From the NCBI RefSeq assembly GCF_937952055.1, contig NZ_CALFYO010000018.1, positions 54,508-118,507 of the forward strand: a stretch of DNA of 64,000 nt, read 5' to 3'. Under the pieces are notes generated by a model, which saw only the letters and a program-made list of their open reading frames with translations, did no database searches and was not told where the DNA came from. How positions within the stretch are numbered: position 1 is the stretch's first letter; each line of letters starts with the position of its first letter. A program made the translations under genes and the position numbers. The DNA comes from an uncultured Piscinibacter sp. Lineage in GTDB: Bacteria > Pseudomonadota > Gammaproteobacteria > Burkholderiales > Burkholderiaceae_C. Below are positions 47,336-55,882 of this stretch, piece by piece.

Positions 47336-47932
47336 TCAGGCCTGCAACTGCTGCAGCTCGGCCAGTGTGTTGGCGTTGAAAAAGGCCCGTGCGTCGTCGA
47401 AGGGCACCTCCACGCAGCGATGCTGCGCCGTCCAGCGGTCGATCTTGCGCTGGCCCGACTGCGTGAACTGGACCAGGCTCTCCATCAGCGAGGTCTTCAT
47501 CAGGCAGAACACCGGCTGCACCTGCATGCTGCCGTTCTCCGTCGTCGCCGCCATGGCGATGTCGGAGCCCGTCTCGTCGAGCGACTTCGCCAGGCGCTCG
47601 ACCAGGTCGAGCGGGAAGCCGGGCGTGTCGCAGGGCACGGTGACGAGGTAAGGCGTCTCGCAATGCTCCAGGCCGGCGAGGAAACCGGCCAGCGGGCCTG
47701 CGTAGTCGGGCAGGGCGTCGGGCCAGACCGGCACCCCCATCGCCTCGTAGGCGCCGAGGTTGCGGTTGGCATTGATCATCAACTGGCCCACCTGCGGCCC
47801 GAGGCGCAGCACGGCGTGCATCGCCAGCGGGATGCCCAGGTGGTTCTGCAGGCCCTTGTCGACGCCGCCCATGCGGCTGCCGCGGCCACCGGCAAGGATC
47901 AGGCCGGTGATGGCTTCTGGTGCGATGGTCAC
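47336..47932 (-). CDS. mobA: Molybdenum cofactor guanylyltransferase
   Basis: MobA adds GMP to molybdopterin to make the guanine dinucleotide cofactor used by DMSO-reductase-family enzymes. The 198-residue product has ITGLILAGGRGSRMGGVDKG and VWPDALPDYAGPLAGFLAGL, with the PCDTPGFP metal-binding motif. The start is GTG 47932, one base after the moaA stop. Confidence 0.95.
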   Translation of the reverse strand: MTIAPEAITGLILAGGRGSRMGGVDKGLQNHLGIPLAMHAVLRLGPQVGQLMINANRNLGAYEAMGVPVWPDALPDYAGPLAGFLAGLEHCETPYLVTVPCDTPGFPLDLVERLAKSLDETGSDIAMAATTENGSMQVQPVFCLMKTSLMESLVQFTQSGQRKIDRWTAQHRCVEVPFDDARAFFNANTLAELQQLQA

Positions 47933-47933
47933 G

Positions 47934-49058
47934 TCAGCCGCCTATGTAGTGCATCTCGACGCGGCGCTGGCCGCTGCCGGTGTCGGCCTGCATCGCACCG
48001 CGCAGTTCGGAGTAGCGGTCGTCGCGGCCAGACCAGAGGGCGCCGATGGCGCCGCTGATCTGCGCGTCGTCGTAGCCTCCGCGCAGCAGTGCGCGCAGGT
48101 CGTGGCCGTGGCTGGCGAACAGGCACATGAACAGTTTTCCCTCGGTGGACAGCCGGGCGCGGTTGCAGTCGCCGCAGAAGGCCTGTGTGACGCTGGAGAT
48201 CACGCCGACCTCGCCGGCGCCGTCGGCGTAGCGCCAGCGCTGCGCGGTCTCGCCCGCTGCCTGCGCTTGCAGCGGCTCGAGCGGGAACGATGCCGAAATG
48301 CGCTCGACCACTTCGGCCGAGGGTAGCACCTCGTCCATGCGCCAGCCGTTGGTGACGCCGACATCCATGTACTCGATGAAGCGCAGCACGATCTGGCCGC
48401 CGAAGTTCTCGCGGAAGAAGCGCGCCATCGGCACGATCTCGTGGTCGTTGGTGCCGCGCTTGACGACCATGTTGACCTTGATCGGCCCGAGCCCGACGCG
48501 CTGCGCCTGGGCGATGCCCTCGAGCACCTCGGCCACCGGGAAGTCCACGTCGTTCATGCGGCGGAAGATGGTGTCGTCCAGCGCGTCCAAGCTCACCGTG
48601 ACGCGCTGCAGGCCGGCGTCCTTCAGAGTCTGTGCCTTGCGCGCGAGCAGCGATCCGTTGGTGGTCAGCGTCAGGTCCAGCGGCTCGTCGTCGATGGTGC
48701 GCAGCTCAGCCAGCATGGCGATCAGGGCGTCGAGGTTCTTGCGCAGCAGCGGCTCGCCACCGGTCAGGCGAATCTTCTTCACGCCGTGCGCGACGAACAG
48801 GCGCGCCACACGGGTGATCTCCTCGAAGCTGAGCAGCGACGAGTGCGGCAGGAAGTCGTACTGCTTGTCGAAGACCTCCTTGGGCATGCAGTAGCTGCAG
48901 CGGAAGTTGCAGCGGTCCGTCACCGAGATGCGCAGATCGCGCAACGGCCGGCCGAGGCGGTCGCCGACCAGACCGGTCGGCGGTGCGAGCCGCTCGGGGA
49001 TGCGTGGAACGCTGGCGGCGTAGCGGTGGTCGGCCAGCGGGATGACTTTTTCGCCCAT
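47934..49058 (-). CDS. moaA: GTP 3',8-cyclase MoaA
   Basis: MoaA is the radical-SAM enzyme that begins molybdopterin synthesis by rearranging GTP. The 374-residue product has the first cluster motif as CNFRCSYC (Cys50, Cys54, Cys57). The C-terminal cluster is in FCGDCNRARLSTEGKLFMC, and the C-terminus ends in Gly-Gly, known to be needed for MoaA activity. It leads the moaA-mobA-moeA-panB-panC run. No moaC is seen in the window. Confidence 0.96.
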   Translation of the reverse strand: MGEKVIPLADHRYAASVPRIPERLAPPTGLVGDRLGRPLRDLRISVTDRCNFRCSYCMPKEVFDKQYDFLPHSSLLSFEEITRVARLFVAHGVKKIRLTGGEPLLRKNLDALIAMLAELRTIDDEPLDLTLTTNGSLLARKAQTLKDAGLQRVTVSLDALDDTIFRRMNDVDFPVAEVLEGIAQAQRVGLGPIKVNMVVKRGTNDHEIVPMARFFRENFGGQIVLRFIEYMDVGVTNGWRMDEVLPSAEVVERISASFPLEPLQAQAAGETAQRWRYADGAGEVGVISSVTQAFCGDCNRARLSTEGKLFMCLFASHGHDLRALLRGGYDDAQISGAIGALWSGRDDRYSELRGAMQADTGSGQRRVEMHYIGG

Positions 49059-49133
49059 GCGCAGATTGTGCCCTCGCCCGGCCGTGGCGCGAGTCGGCAC
49101 GACCCCGGTGCGCGCGGGGGCTCCGCGCGGCGT

Positions 49134-49808
49134 TCAGTGCAGCACGCGGAAGGTCTCGGCGTCGAGAGGCGGCGCCGCGGCGGGCCGGGCCGCGCCTGCC
49201 GAAGTCGGCGTCACGTCCGCCAGCGGCTGCGCCCGTCTTGCGCCGGTGAAGCGCTTGCTCCAGTAGGCGTAACGCATGTCCTCGATGCGCACCTCGGCGC
49301 CCGTGCGCGGCGAGTGGATGAACTTGCCTTCGCCGATGTAGATGCCAACATGGGAGAAGGTGCGCTTCAGGGTGTTGAAGAACACCAGGTCGCCGGGCCG
49401 CAGCTCGTCTCGTCGAACCTTGACGAGCCCGGGGGCGCTTGCCTGCTCGTCGGCGCGGCGCGGCAGCAGCAGGCCGAGGCTCATCTCGAAGATGTGGCGC
49501 GTGAAGCCGCTGCAGTCGAAACCATGCTCGGCCGAGTTGCCACCGCGGCGGTAGGGCACGCCGAGGAAGTTCATCGCGCTAAGCACCATGTCGGAGGCCT
49601 TGTCGCGCATGGTCCGCACGAAGGCGTACTCAGCCGGTGGCACGGCGGGCGGGAGCTTGTCGGGCTCGGCGAGGCCGCGCTCGGCGAGCAGGCGGCCGAG
49701 GGGATCGGACGCCGCGTCGGTCGGTGTCGCCTGCACCACACCACCGGCCAGCGCCAGCAGGGCGGCTGCAACGAGGCAACGGGGGCGGGGCGGCTGGGGC
49801 ATCGGCAC
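49134..49808 (-). CDS. NlpC/P60 (C40) cell-wall peptidase
   Basis: The 224-residue precursor has a signal peptide ending near VQA (residue 27). The NlpC/P60 domain carries the catalytic triad Cys99 (HGFDCSGFTRHIFE), His153 (SHVGIYIG) and His165 (KFIHSPR). Such enzymes cut peptide bonds in peptidoglycan stems in the periplasm. The Ala/Pro-rich C-terminus is short. It is transcribed ahead of moaA but separated by 75 bp, so the functional link is doubtful. Confidence 0.92.
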   Translation of the reverse strand: MPMPQPPRPRCLVAAALLALAGGVVQATPTDAASDPLGRLLAERGLAEPDKLPPAVPPAEYAFVRTMRDKASDMVLSAMNFLGVPYRRGGNSAEHGFDCSGFTRHIFEMSLGLLLPRRADEQASAPGLVKVRRDELRPGDLVFFNTLKRTFSHVGIYIGEGKFIHSPRTGAEVRIEDMRYAYWSKRFTGARRAQPLADVTPTSAGAARPAAAPPLDAETFRVLH

Positions 49809-49892
49809 GCAGCTTAGGTCAGGCCCTGCCTGACGTCAACCGGAAAAACTCAAGCATGACGGGTACTTGCAGCAGTTTCTTCAGGTAGCCCC

Positions 49893-49913
49893 GGCTGCGT
49901 TATCGTCGCAGCC
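49893..49913 (+). promoter_or_regulatory. Inverted repeat upstream of acuI
   Basis: GGCTGCG-TTATCGT-CGCAGCC is a perfect seven-base inverted repeat with a seven-base centre, 18 bp before the acuI ATG and next to its GAGGAG ribosome binding site. It could be an operator or a leader hairpin that covers the start region; nothing in the sequence decides between these. Confidence 0.4.
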
Positions 49914-49930
49914 ATTGACGAGGAGACACC

Positions 49931-50911
49931 ATGTTCAAGGCCCTGCTGCTGGAAAAGGACGAGGCCGGCTTTCGCGCTGGCATCCGCGAGCTCGACGAAT
50001 CGGCGCTGCCGGAAGGCGATGTGCTGGTCGCGGTGGAACATTCGACGCTCAACTACAAGGACGGCTTGGCGATCACCAACCGCGGCCCGGTGGTGCGCAG
50101 CTGGCCGATGGTCGCGGGCATCGACGGCGCCGGACGGGTGCTGGAGAGCAGTCACCCGCAATGGAAGCCGGGCGACCTCGTCGTCCACAACGGCTGGGGC
50201 GTGGGCGAAACACGTTGGGGCTGCCTCGCACAGCGTGCGCGGCTCAAGGGCGACTGGCTGGTGCCACTGCCCACGGCCTTCAGCACGCGGCAGGCCATGG
50301 CCATCGGCACCGCCGGATACACCGCGATGCTGTGCGTGCTGGCGCTGGAGCGTCACGGCGTCCAGCCCGGCGACGGCGAGGTGCTTGTCACAGGCGCCAC
50401 CGGTGGGGTGGGCAGCGTGGCGATCGCATTGCTCGCCCAGCTGGGGCACCGCGTGGTGGCAGCCACCGGCAAGGCCGCCGAGGCCGACTACCTGAAGCGG
50501 CTGGGCGCGAGCGCGGTGATCGACCGCGCCGAGCTGGCCTCCCCCGGCAAGCCGCTGCAGAAGGAACGCTGGGCGGCGGTGGTCGATGCGGTGGGCAGCC
50601 ACACGCTGGTCAATGCCTGTGCGCAGACGCGCTGGGGTGGCGTGGTGGCTGCGTGCGGCCTGGCCGGTGGGGGTGACCTGCCGGGCACGGTGATGCCCTT
50701 CATCCTGCGCAGCGTGACGCTGGCGGGTGTCGACAGCGTGATGGCGCCGCAGCCGCTGCGCCGTCAGGCGTGGGAGCGGCTGGCGCGCGACCTCGACCCG
50801 GCGCTGCTCGACGCCATCGCCGTCGACATCCCGCTGGAGCAGGCAGTCGACCGTGCGCAGGACTTGATGTCGGGCAAGCTTCGTGGCCGCATCGTGGTCA
50901 CCATCGGCTGA
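49931..50911 (+). CDS. acuI: Acryloyl-CoA reductase (AcuI/YhdH family)
   Basis: AcuI-type medium-chain reductases reduce acryloyl-CoA to propionyl-CoA with NADPH. The 326-residue product shows LNYKDGLAITNRGPVVRSWP, MVAGIDGAGRVL, NGWGVGETRWGCLAQ, the nucleotide-binding VTGATGGVGSVAIALLAQLG and PFILRSVTLAGVDSV, all diagnostic of the YhdH/AcuI branch. It lacks zinc ligands, as expected. A GAGGAG site precedes the ATG. prpE follows by 71 bp on the same strand, which supports a role in three-carbon acyl-CoA metabolism. Confidence 0.9.
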   Translation: MFKALLLEKDEAGFRAGIRELDESALPEGDVLVAVEHSTLNYKDGLAITNRGPVVRSWPMVAGIDGAGRVLESSHPQWKPGDLVVHNGWGVGETRWGCLAQRARLKGDWLVPLPTAFSTRQAMAIGTAGYTAMLCVLALERHGVQPGDGEVLVTGATGGVGSVAIALLAQLGHRVVAATGKAAEADYLKRLGASAVIDRAELASPGKPLQKERWAAVVDAVGSHTLVNACAQTRWGGVVAACGLAGGGDLPGTVMPFILRSVTLAGVDSVMAPQPLRRQAWERLARDLDPALLDAIAVDIPLEQAVDRAQDLMSGKLRGRIVVTIG

Positions 50912-50982
50912 GCGTCAGACCCTCGTAAGAGCCTGCGCTTGAAATCCGTCGCCAGCGGACGACAAAAACCAGGAGACATGCC

Positions 50983-52881
50983 ATGACGCGCTACGCCGAC
51001 TTCCACCAGCGCTCGATCAGCGACCGCGACGGCTTCTGGGCCGAGCAGGCCCGGCTGATCGACTGGCAGCAGCCCTTCGAGAAGGTCTGCGACTACAGCA
51101 ACCCGCCGTTCGCGCGCTGGTTTGTCGGCGGCAGGACCAACCTCTGTCACAACGCCGTGGACCGCCATCTGGCGACGCGTGCAGAACAGAACGCGCTGAT
51201 CTTCGTCTCCACCGAGACCGAGCAGGAGAAGGCGTACAGCTTCCGCGAACTGCACGCCGAGGTCCAGCGCATGGCGGCAGTGCTGCAGGACCTGGGCGTG
51301 AAGCAGGGCGACCGCGTGCTGATCTACATGCCGATGATCGCCGAGGCAGCCTTCGCGATGCTGGCCTGCGCGCGCATCGGCGCGATCCACTCGGTGGTGT
51401 TCGGCGGCTTCGCGAGCGTGAGCCTGGCCAGCCGCATCGACGACGCCGAGCCGACGGTGATCGTCAGCGCCGACGCCGGCATGCGCTCGGGCAAGGTGGT
51501 GGCATACAAGCCGCTGCTCGACGAGGCGATCAAGCTTGCCAACCACAAGCCTGCCAAGGTGCTGCTGGTCGACCGTGGCCTGAGCCCGATGGAGAAGTCG
51601 GCCGGACGCGACGTCGACTATGCCGCGCTGCGCGAGAAGCACCTGAACACCGTCGTGCCCTGCGTGTGGGTCGACTCCACGCATCCGAGCTACACGCTGT
51701 ACACCAGCGGCACCACCGGCAAGCCGAAGGGCGTGCAACGTGACACCGGCGGCTATGCGGTGGCGCTGGCCGCTTCGATGAAGCACATCTTCTGCGGCAA
51801 CGCCGGCGAGACCTACTTCTCCACCAGCGACATCGGCTGGGTGGTCGGCCACAGCTACATCATCTACGGCCCGCTGATCGCAGGCATGGCCACCATCATG
51901 TACGAGGGCCTGCCGACACGCCCCGACGCCGGCATCTGGTGGAGCCTGGTCGAGAAGTACAAGGTGACGGCGATGTTCAGCGCACCCACGGCGGTGCGCG
52001 TCTTGAAGAAGCAGGATCCGGCCTTCCTGGCCAAGTACGACCTGTCGAGCCTGCGGGCGCTGTTCCTCGCCGGCGAGCCGCTGGACGAGCCGACGGCAAA
52101 GTGGATCGCCGAGAGCCTGGGCAAGCCGATCATCGACAACTACTGGCAGACCGAGACCGGCTGGCCGATCCTGACCATTGCCAACGGCGTCGAGAAGGCT
52201 CCGAGCAAGTTCGGCAGTCCTGGGGTGGCGATGTACGGCTACGACGTGAGGCTGATCGACGAGACCACCGGTGAGGAGGTCAAGGCACCGAACCAGAAGG
52301 GCGTGGTGGCGATCGCCGGCCCGCTGCCTCCGGGCTGCATGCAGACCGTGTGGCGAGACGACGCCCGCTTCGTGAAGACCTACTGGCAGAGCATCCCCGG
52401 CCAGATGCTCTACAGCACCTTCGACTGGGGCATCAAGGACGAGGACGGCTACTTTTTCATTCTCGGGCGCACCGACGACGTCATCAACGTCGCCGGCCAT
52501 CGCCTGGGCACGCGCGAAATCGAGGAGAGCATCTCCAGCCACCCTGCGGTGGCCGAAGTGGCCGTGGTCGGCGTGGCCGACGCTCTGAAGGGCCAGGTGG
52601 CCATGGCCTTCGCGGTGCTGAAGGACGCGAGCCTCGCGGCCGATCCGGCCGCGCGCCTGAAACTCGAGGGCGAGGTGATGAAGACGGTCGACAGCCAACT
52701 CGGCGCCGTGGCGCGGCCGGCGCGCATCCATTTCGTCACGCTGCTGCCGAAGACCCGCTCGGGCAAGATGCTGCGCCGTGCGATCCAGGCGGTGTGCGAA
52801 CAGCGCGATCCGGGTGACCTGACGACGATGGACGACCCGACGGCGTTGCAGCAAGTTCGTGACCTCGTCACACCGAAGTGA
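50983..52881 (+). CDS. prpE: Propionyl-CoA synthetase
   Basis: PrpE activates propionate (and in some bacteria acrylate) to the CoA thioester through an acyl-adenylate. The 632-residue AMP-forming ligase has YTLYTSGTTGKPKGVQRDTG, DIGWVVGHSYIIYGPLIAGM, WQTETGWPIL, GRTDDVINVAGHRLGTREIE and the C-terminal lysine in TRSGKMLRR (Lys595), a known acetylation control point in this family. An AGGAG site precedes the ATG. The gene is convergent with the PhoH gene. The prp methylcitrate genes are not in the window. Confidence 0.93.
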   Translation: MTRYADFHQRSISDRDGFWAEQARLIDWQQPFEKVCDYSNPPFARWFVGGRTNLCHNAVDRHLATRAEQNALIFVSTETEQEKAYSFRELHAEVQRMAAVLQDLGVKQGDRVLIYMPMIAEAAFAMLACARIGAIHSVVFGGFASVSLASRIDDAEPTVIVSADAGMRSGKVVAYKPLLDEAIKLANHKPAKVLLVDRGLSPMEKSAGRDVDYAALREKHLNTVVPCVWVDSTHPSYTLYTSGTTGKPKGVQRDTGGYAVALAASMKHIFCGNAGETYFSTSDIGWVVGHSYIIYGPLIAGMATIMYEGLPTRPDAGIWWSLVEKYKVTAMFSAPTAVRVLKKQDPAFLAKYDLSSLRALFLAGEPLDEPTAKWIAESLGKPIIDNYWQTETGWPILTIANGVEKAPSKFGSPGVAMYGYDVRLIDETTGEEVKAPNQKGVVAIAGPLPPGCMQTVWRDDARFVKTYWQSIPGQMLYSTFDWGIKDEDGYFFILGRTDDVINVAGHRLGTREIEESISSHPAVAEVAVVGVADALKGQVAMAFAVLKDASLAADPAARLKLEGEVMKTVDSQLGAVARPARIHFVTLLPKTRSGKMLRRAIQAVCEQRDPGDLTTMDDPTALQQVRDLVTPK

Positions 52882-52990
52882 TGCGATGGCACGGACCCCG
52901 GAAGGGGGCGGGGTGACGCGTAGGATCCGGCCCTGGCTGCCGCGCGCGGCGGCGTCCTAGCGGCGCAGCATTGCCAGCGACATCCTCCTT

Positions 52991-53008
52991 CGGTCCCCCA
53001 ACGGACCG
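52991..53008. repeat. Hairpin between convergent prpE and phoH-family genes
   Basis: CGGTCC-CCCAAC-GGACCG forms a six-pair stem in the 183-bp convergent gap. There is no T tract on either side, so intrinsic termination is doubtful. The rest of the gap is GC-rich with no gene I can support. Confidence 0.3.
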
Positions 53009-53064
53009 CGCCGCACTGCGCGAACTCGCCGCGCGTGCGTCCCGATGTCCGAATGTCCGGTGAC

Positions 53065-54726
53065 TCAGAGCACTTCGGAGGCGAAATCTGCCAGCCGTGA
53101 GCGCTCCCCGCGGGCGAGCATGATGTGGCCGCTGTGCGGCCAGCCCTTGAATCGGTCCACCGCGTAGGTCAGACCCGAACTGCCCTCGGTGAGGTAGGGG
53201 GTGTCGATCTGGGCCAGGTTGCCCAGGCAGACGATCTTCGTGCCCGGCCCGGCGCGGGTGATCAGTGTCTTCATCTGCTTCGGGGTGAGGTTCTGCGCCT
53301 CGTCGATGATGACGAACTTATTGAGGAAGGTGCGCCCGCGCATGAAGTTCAGGCTCTTGATCTTGATCTTGCTGCGCACCAGGTCGTTCGTGGCAGCGCG
53401 GCCCCACTCCCCGGCGCCGCCGTCGGTGCGCGACAGCACCTCGAGGTTGTCGTCGAGGGCGCCCATCCACGGGCCCATCTTCTCCTCCTCGGTGCCGGGC
53501 AGGAAGCCGATGTCCTCTCCCACCGGCACGGTCACGCGCGTCACGATGATCTCGGTGTAGCGACGGTCGTCCATCACCTGCGAAAGGCCGGCGGCCAGCG
53601 TCATCAGTGTCTTGCCGGTGCCGGCGGTGCCGGTCAGCGTGATGAAGTCGCACTCCGGGTCCATCAGCAGGTTGAGCGCGAAGTTCTGCTCGCGGTTGCG
53701 CGCCGTCACGCCCCACACCGCATTCTTCGTGTGGGTGTACTCGCGCAGCGTGCGCAGCACGGCGGTCTTGCCGGTGATCTCGGTGACCTTGGCGTACAGC
53801 GGCGCTGCCCCCGGCGCCTCCAGGTAGACGAACTGGTTGACGAGCAGCACGGGCACCATCGGACCGCTGATGCGGTAGTAGGTCAGGCCGCCTTGCTGCC
53901 AGCTCTCCATTGTCTTGCCATGACGCTCCCAGAAGTCGGACGGCAGCGGCAGAACGCCGGTGTAGAGCAGGTCGCCGTCGTCCAGCGTCTTGTCGTTGAA
54001 GTAGTCCTCCGCCGGCAGACCCAGCGCACGCGCCTTGATGCGCATGTTGATGTCCTTGGACACCAGCACCACCTCGCGTCCCGGCTGCTGCTGGCGCAGC
54101 GCCTGCACGACGCCGAGGATCTGGTTGTCGGCCTTGCCCTGCGGCAGACCGGCAGGCAGGCTGACCTCGACCAGGTTGGTCTGAAAGAACAGCTTGCCGC
54201 CGGCCTCGCGATGCCCGGTCGCGTTCAGCGGCAAGCCGGTGGACATGCCCGATGCGTCGCGCGAGGGCATGCTGGCGGCCAATGCGTCGAGGTCGCGGCT
54301 GACCTGGCGGGCGTTGCGGGCGACCTCGGTCATGCCCTTCTTGTGGCTGTCGAGTTCCTCCAGCGTGATCATCGGCAGGTAGACGTCGTGTTCCTCGAAG
54401 CGGAACAGCGAGGTCGGATCGTGCATCAGCACGTTGGTGTCGAGCACGAACAGGCTGGCCGGGCCGCTGCCGCGCGGTGTCCGCGGGCGCGACTGTGTCG
54501 CGGGACGGACCGGCTTCGGAGTGGCGGCGGTGGTCGGCGTGGCGCGGGCGACCACCGGAGAGGCCTGTGCGGTGCCGTCGAAGAGATCCATCACCGCCGG
54601 CGAGGCGGGCTCGGCGGCGGTCCGGAGGGGGGCGGTGCGTTTGCCGGGTTTAGGCGCGGCCTGCGCTTCGAAGTCTGCGGGGGTGAGGAGGGCGGCTCGT
54701 TTGGCAGGCGGCTTCGGAAGTGGCAT
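53065..54726 (-). CDS. PIN-PhoH family ATPase (PhoH2/YlaK type)
   Basis: The 553-residue product joins an N-terminal PIN ribonuclease-like domain to a PhoH ATPase. The first 95 or so residues are Ala/Pro/Lys-rich. PIN follows with SLFVLDTNVLMHDPTSLFRF and LPMITLEELDSHKKG. The PhoH domain has Walker A LTGTAGTGKTLMTLAAG, GFLPGTEEEKMGPWM and Walker B NKFVIIDEAQNLTPKQMK. PIN-PhoH proteins are reported as RNA helicase/ribonucleases; the biological role here is unknown. The ATG at 54726 is used because an upstream GTG falls inside a terminator hairpin. No Shine-Dalgarno sequence is visible. Confidence 0.9.
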   Translation of the reverse strand: MPLPKPPAKRAALLTPADFEAQAAPKPGKRTAPLRTAAEPASPAVMDLFDGTAQASPVVARATPTTAATPKPVRPATQSRPRTPRGSGPASLFVLDTNVLMHDPTSLFRFEEHDVYLPMITLEELDSHKKGMTEVARNARQVSRDLDALAASMPSRDASGMSTGLPLNATGHREAGGKLFFQTNLVEVSLPAGLPQGKADNQILGVVQALRQQQPGREVVLVSKDINMRIKARALGLPAEDYFNDKTLDDGDLLYTGVLPLPSDFWERHGKTMESWQQGGLTYYRISGPMVPVLLVNQFVYLEAPGAAPLYAKVTEITGKTAVLRTLREYTHTKNAVWGVTARNREQNFALNLLMDPECDFITLTGTAGTGKTLMTLAAGLSQVMDDRRYTEIIVTRVTVPVGEDIGFLPGTEEEKMGPWMGALDDNLEVLSRTDGGAGEWGRAATNDLVRSKIKIKSLNFMRGRTFLNKFVIIDEAQNLTPKQMKTLITRAGPGTKIVCLGNLAQIDTPYLTEGSSGLTYAVDRFKGWPHSGHIMLARGERSRLADFASEVL

Positions 54727-54750
54727 GGAGGCGGTCAGTGCGGCTGGAAA

Positions 54751-54783
54751 ACAAAAAAGCCGCACAGTCGGCTGTGCGGCTTT
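54751..54783 (-). terminator. Strong intrinsic terminator after bcp
   Basis: On the minus strand a 12-pair perfect stem (AAAGCCGCACAG/CTGTGCGGCTTT) with loop CCGA is followed by TTTTTTGTTTT. It lies about 110 bp after the bcp stop and only 25 bp before the phoH-family ATG, so it may also work as an attenuator for that gene. Confidence 0.9.
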
Positions 54784-54893
54784 CCGGGTGAACGTGTCTC
54801 GCGACTCACGTGCATGAAAATATTATGCACAAGATGGCGGGCGCTTCAACGACGCGCCGGCCGGACTGGAAACGAGATGCGACGGGCGCCCCT

Positions 54894-55361
54894 TCACTTC
54901 AAGGACTTGACCGCCTTGAGCACTTCCTCGACGTGGCCGGCGACCTTCAGGCCGCGCCACTCGGCACGCAGCGTGCCGCTGCCATCGATCAGGAAGGTGC
55001 TGCGCTCGATGCCCTTGACCTTCTTCCCGTACATGATCTTGTTCTTGACCACGCCGAACATGTGGCAGAGCTTTTCTTCGGTGTCGGCGATGAGTTCGAA
55101 AGGCAGTTCGAGGTTCTGCTTGAACTTTTCGTGCGAAGCCATGTTGTCGCGCGACACGCCGAACACCACCGCGCCGGCCTTGACGAAGTCCTTGTGGTGA
55201 TCGCGGAACTGCATCGCCTCGGTCGTGCAGCCGGGGGTGTTGTCCTTGGGGTAGAAATACAGCACGACGGTCTTGCCGGCAAAGGCCTGCGGCGTGAACT
55301 TCACGCCTCCCGTGGCAAGCGCTTCAAAGTCCGGAAGGGGTTTGTTGAGGGCTGGCGTCAT
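54894..55361 (-). CDS. bcp: Thioredoxin-dependent peroxiredoxin Bcp
   Basis: Bcp/PrxQ peroxiredoxins reduce hydrogen peroxide and organic peroxides. The 155-residue product has the peroxidatic cysteine in PKDNTPGCTTEAMQFRD (Cys45). The resolving cysteine found five residues later in E. coli Bcp is Met50 here; the only other cysteine is Cys99 (EEKLCHMFGV). It may thus act as a one-cysteine type or use another partner. The start MTPALNKPL was chosen because the longer frame has no family similarity. Confidence 0.95.
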   Translation of the reverse strand: MTPALNKPLPDFEALATGGVKFTPQAFAGKTVVLYFYPKDNTPGCTTEAMQFRDHHKDFVKAGAVVFGVSRDNMASHEKFKQNLELPFELIADTEEKLCHMFGVVKNKIMYGKKVKGIERSTFLIDGSGTLRAEWRGLKVAGHVEEVLKAVKSLK

Positions 55362-55455
55362 GGAGTTATGCTGCTCGGTTGCGCCCTGGCAGGCGTAGCC
55401 CGAAATTATAAGGCTTGCGACCGCCGCCCCCGGATGGGCCACCTGTCCCGCCGGC

Positions 55456-55836
55456 TCAACCCCCACGTTCGAAGATCAGCGCGGCCACGACCGAACGGCC
55501 CTCGGCCAGCAGCACGTTGTAGGTGCGGCAGGCGGCCGGCGTGTCCATCGTCTCGAAGCCGATGCGGCGGGCCATCAGCGCCCTGAGCAGCCCCGGCTTC
55601 GGGAAGCGCAGGCGACTGCCGCTGCCGAGGATCACGAGTTCGGGTGCGAGCGCCAGGACGGCGTCGAAGCTCGCTTCGTCCAACGCCTCGAAGCTGTCCA
55701 CCGGCCAGCGAAGCACCTCGCCCCGCCACGGAACGATCACGCTCGCGCGGTGTTCGACGCCGCCGACGATCACGCCCTCGGGGGCGTGGCGGGTGATCGC
55801 ATTCGTTCCCTCCGCGCGGTCGGCCTGCATCTTCAT
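55456..55836 (-). CDS. Mth938-like (DUF498) domain protein
   Basis: The 126-residue product matches the Mth938/Xcc1710-like fold family: VIVPWRGEVLRWPVDSFEAL, LVILGSGSRLRFPKPGL and METMDTPAACRTYNVLLAEG-like features (read as FETMDTPAACRTYNVL). Its biochemical function is unknown. It is divergent from alaA; the CATG at 55834-55837 contains its ATG on the minus strand and an in-frame but probably unused ATG of alaA on the plus strand. Confidence 0.85.
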   Translation of the reverse strand: MKMQADRAEGTNAITRHAPEGVIVGGVEHRASVIVPWRGEVLRWPVDSFEALDEASFDAVLALAPELVILGSGSRLRFPKPGLLRALMARRIGFETMDTPAACRTYNVLLAEGRSVVAALIFERGG

Positions 55837-55882
55837 GGTTAAATTCTACGTTTTGCAGCGCAGCAGCGCCCCGGGAGACGCC

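Noticed and set aside
50938..50944. CTTGAAA before prpE as a second sigma32 promoter
   Set aside because: No CCCCATNT-like -10 at a proper spacing, and the space to the ATG is short.
54727..54765. GTG start for the PhoH-family gene at 54765
   Set aside because: It lies inside the terminator stem; the ATG at 54726 is preferred.
53125..55200. Plus-strand open frame of about 690 codons opposite the PhoH-family gene and bcp
   Set aside because: It runs through the terminator hairpin and two well-supported minus-strand genes and has no recognisable domain.
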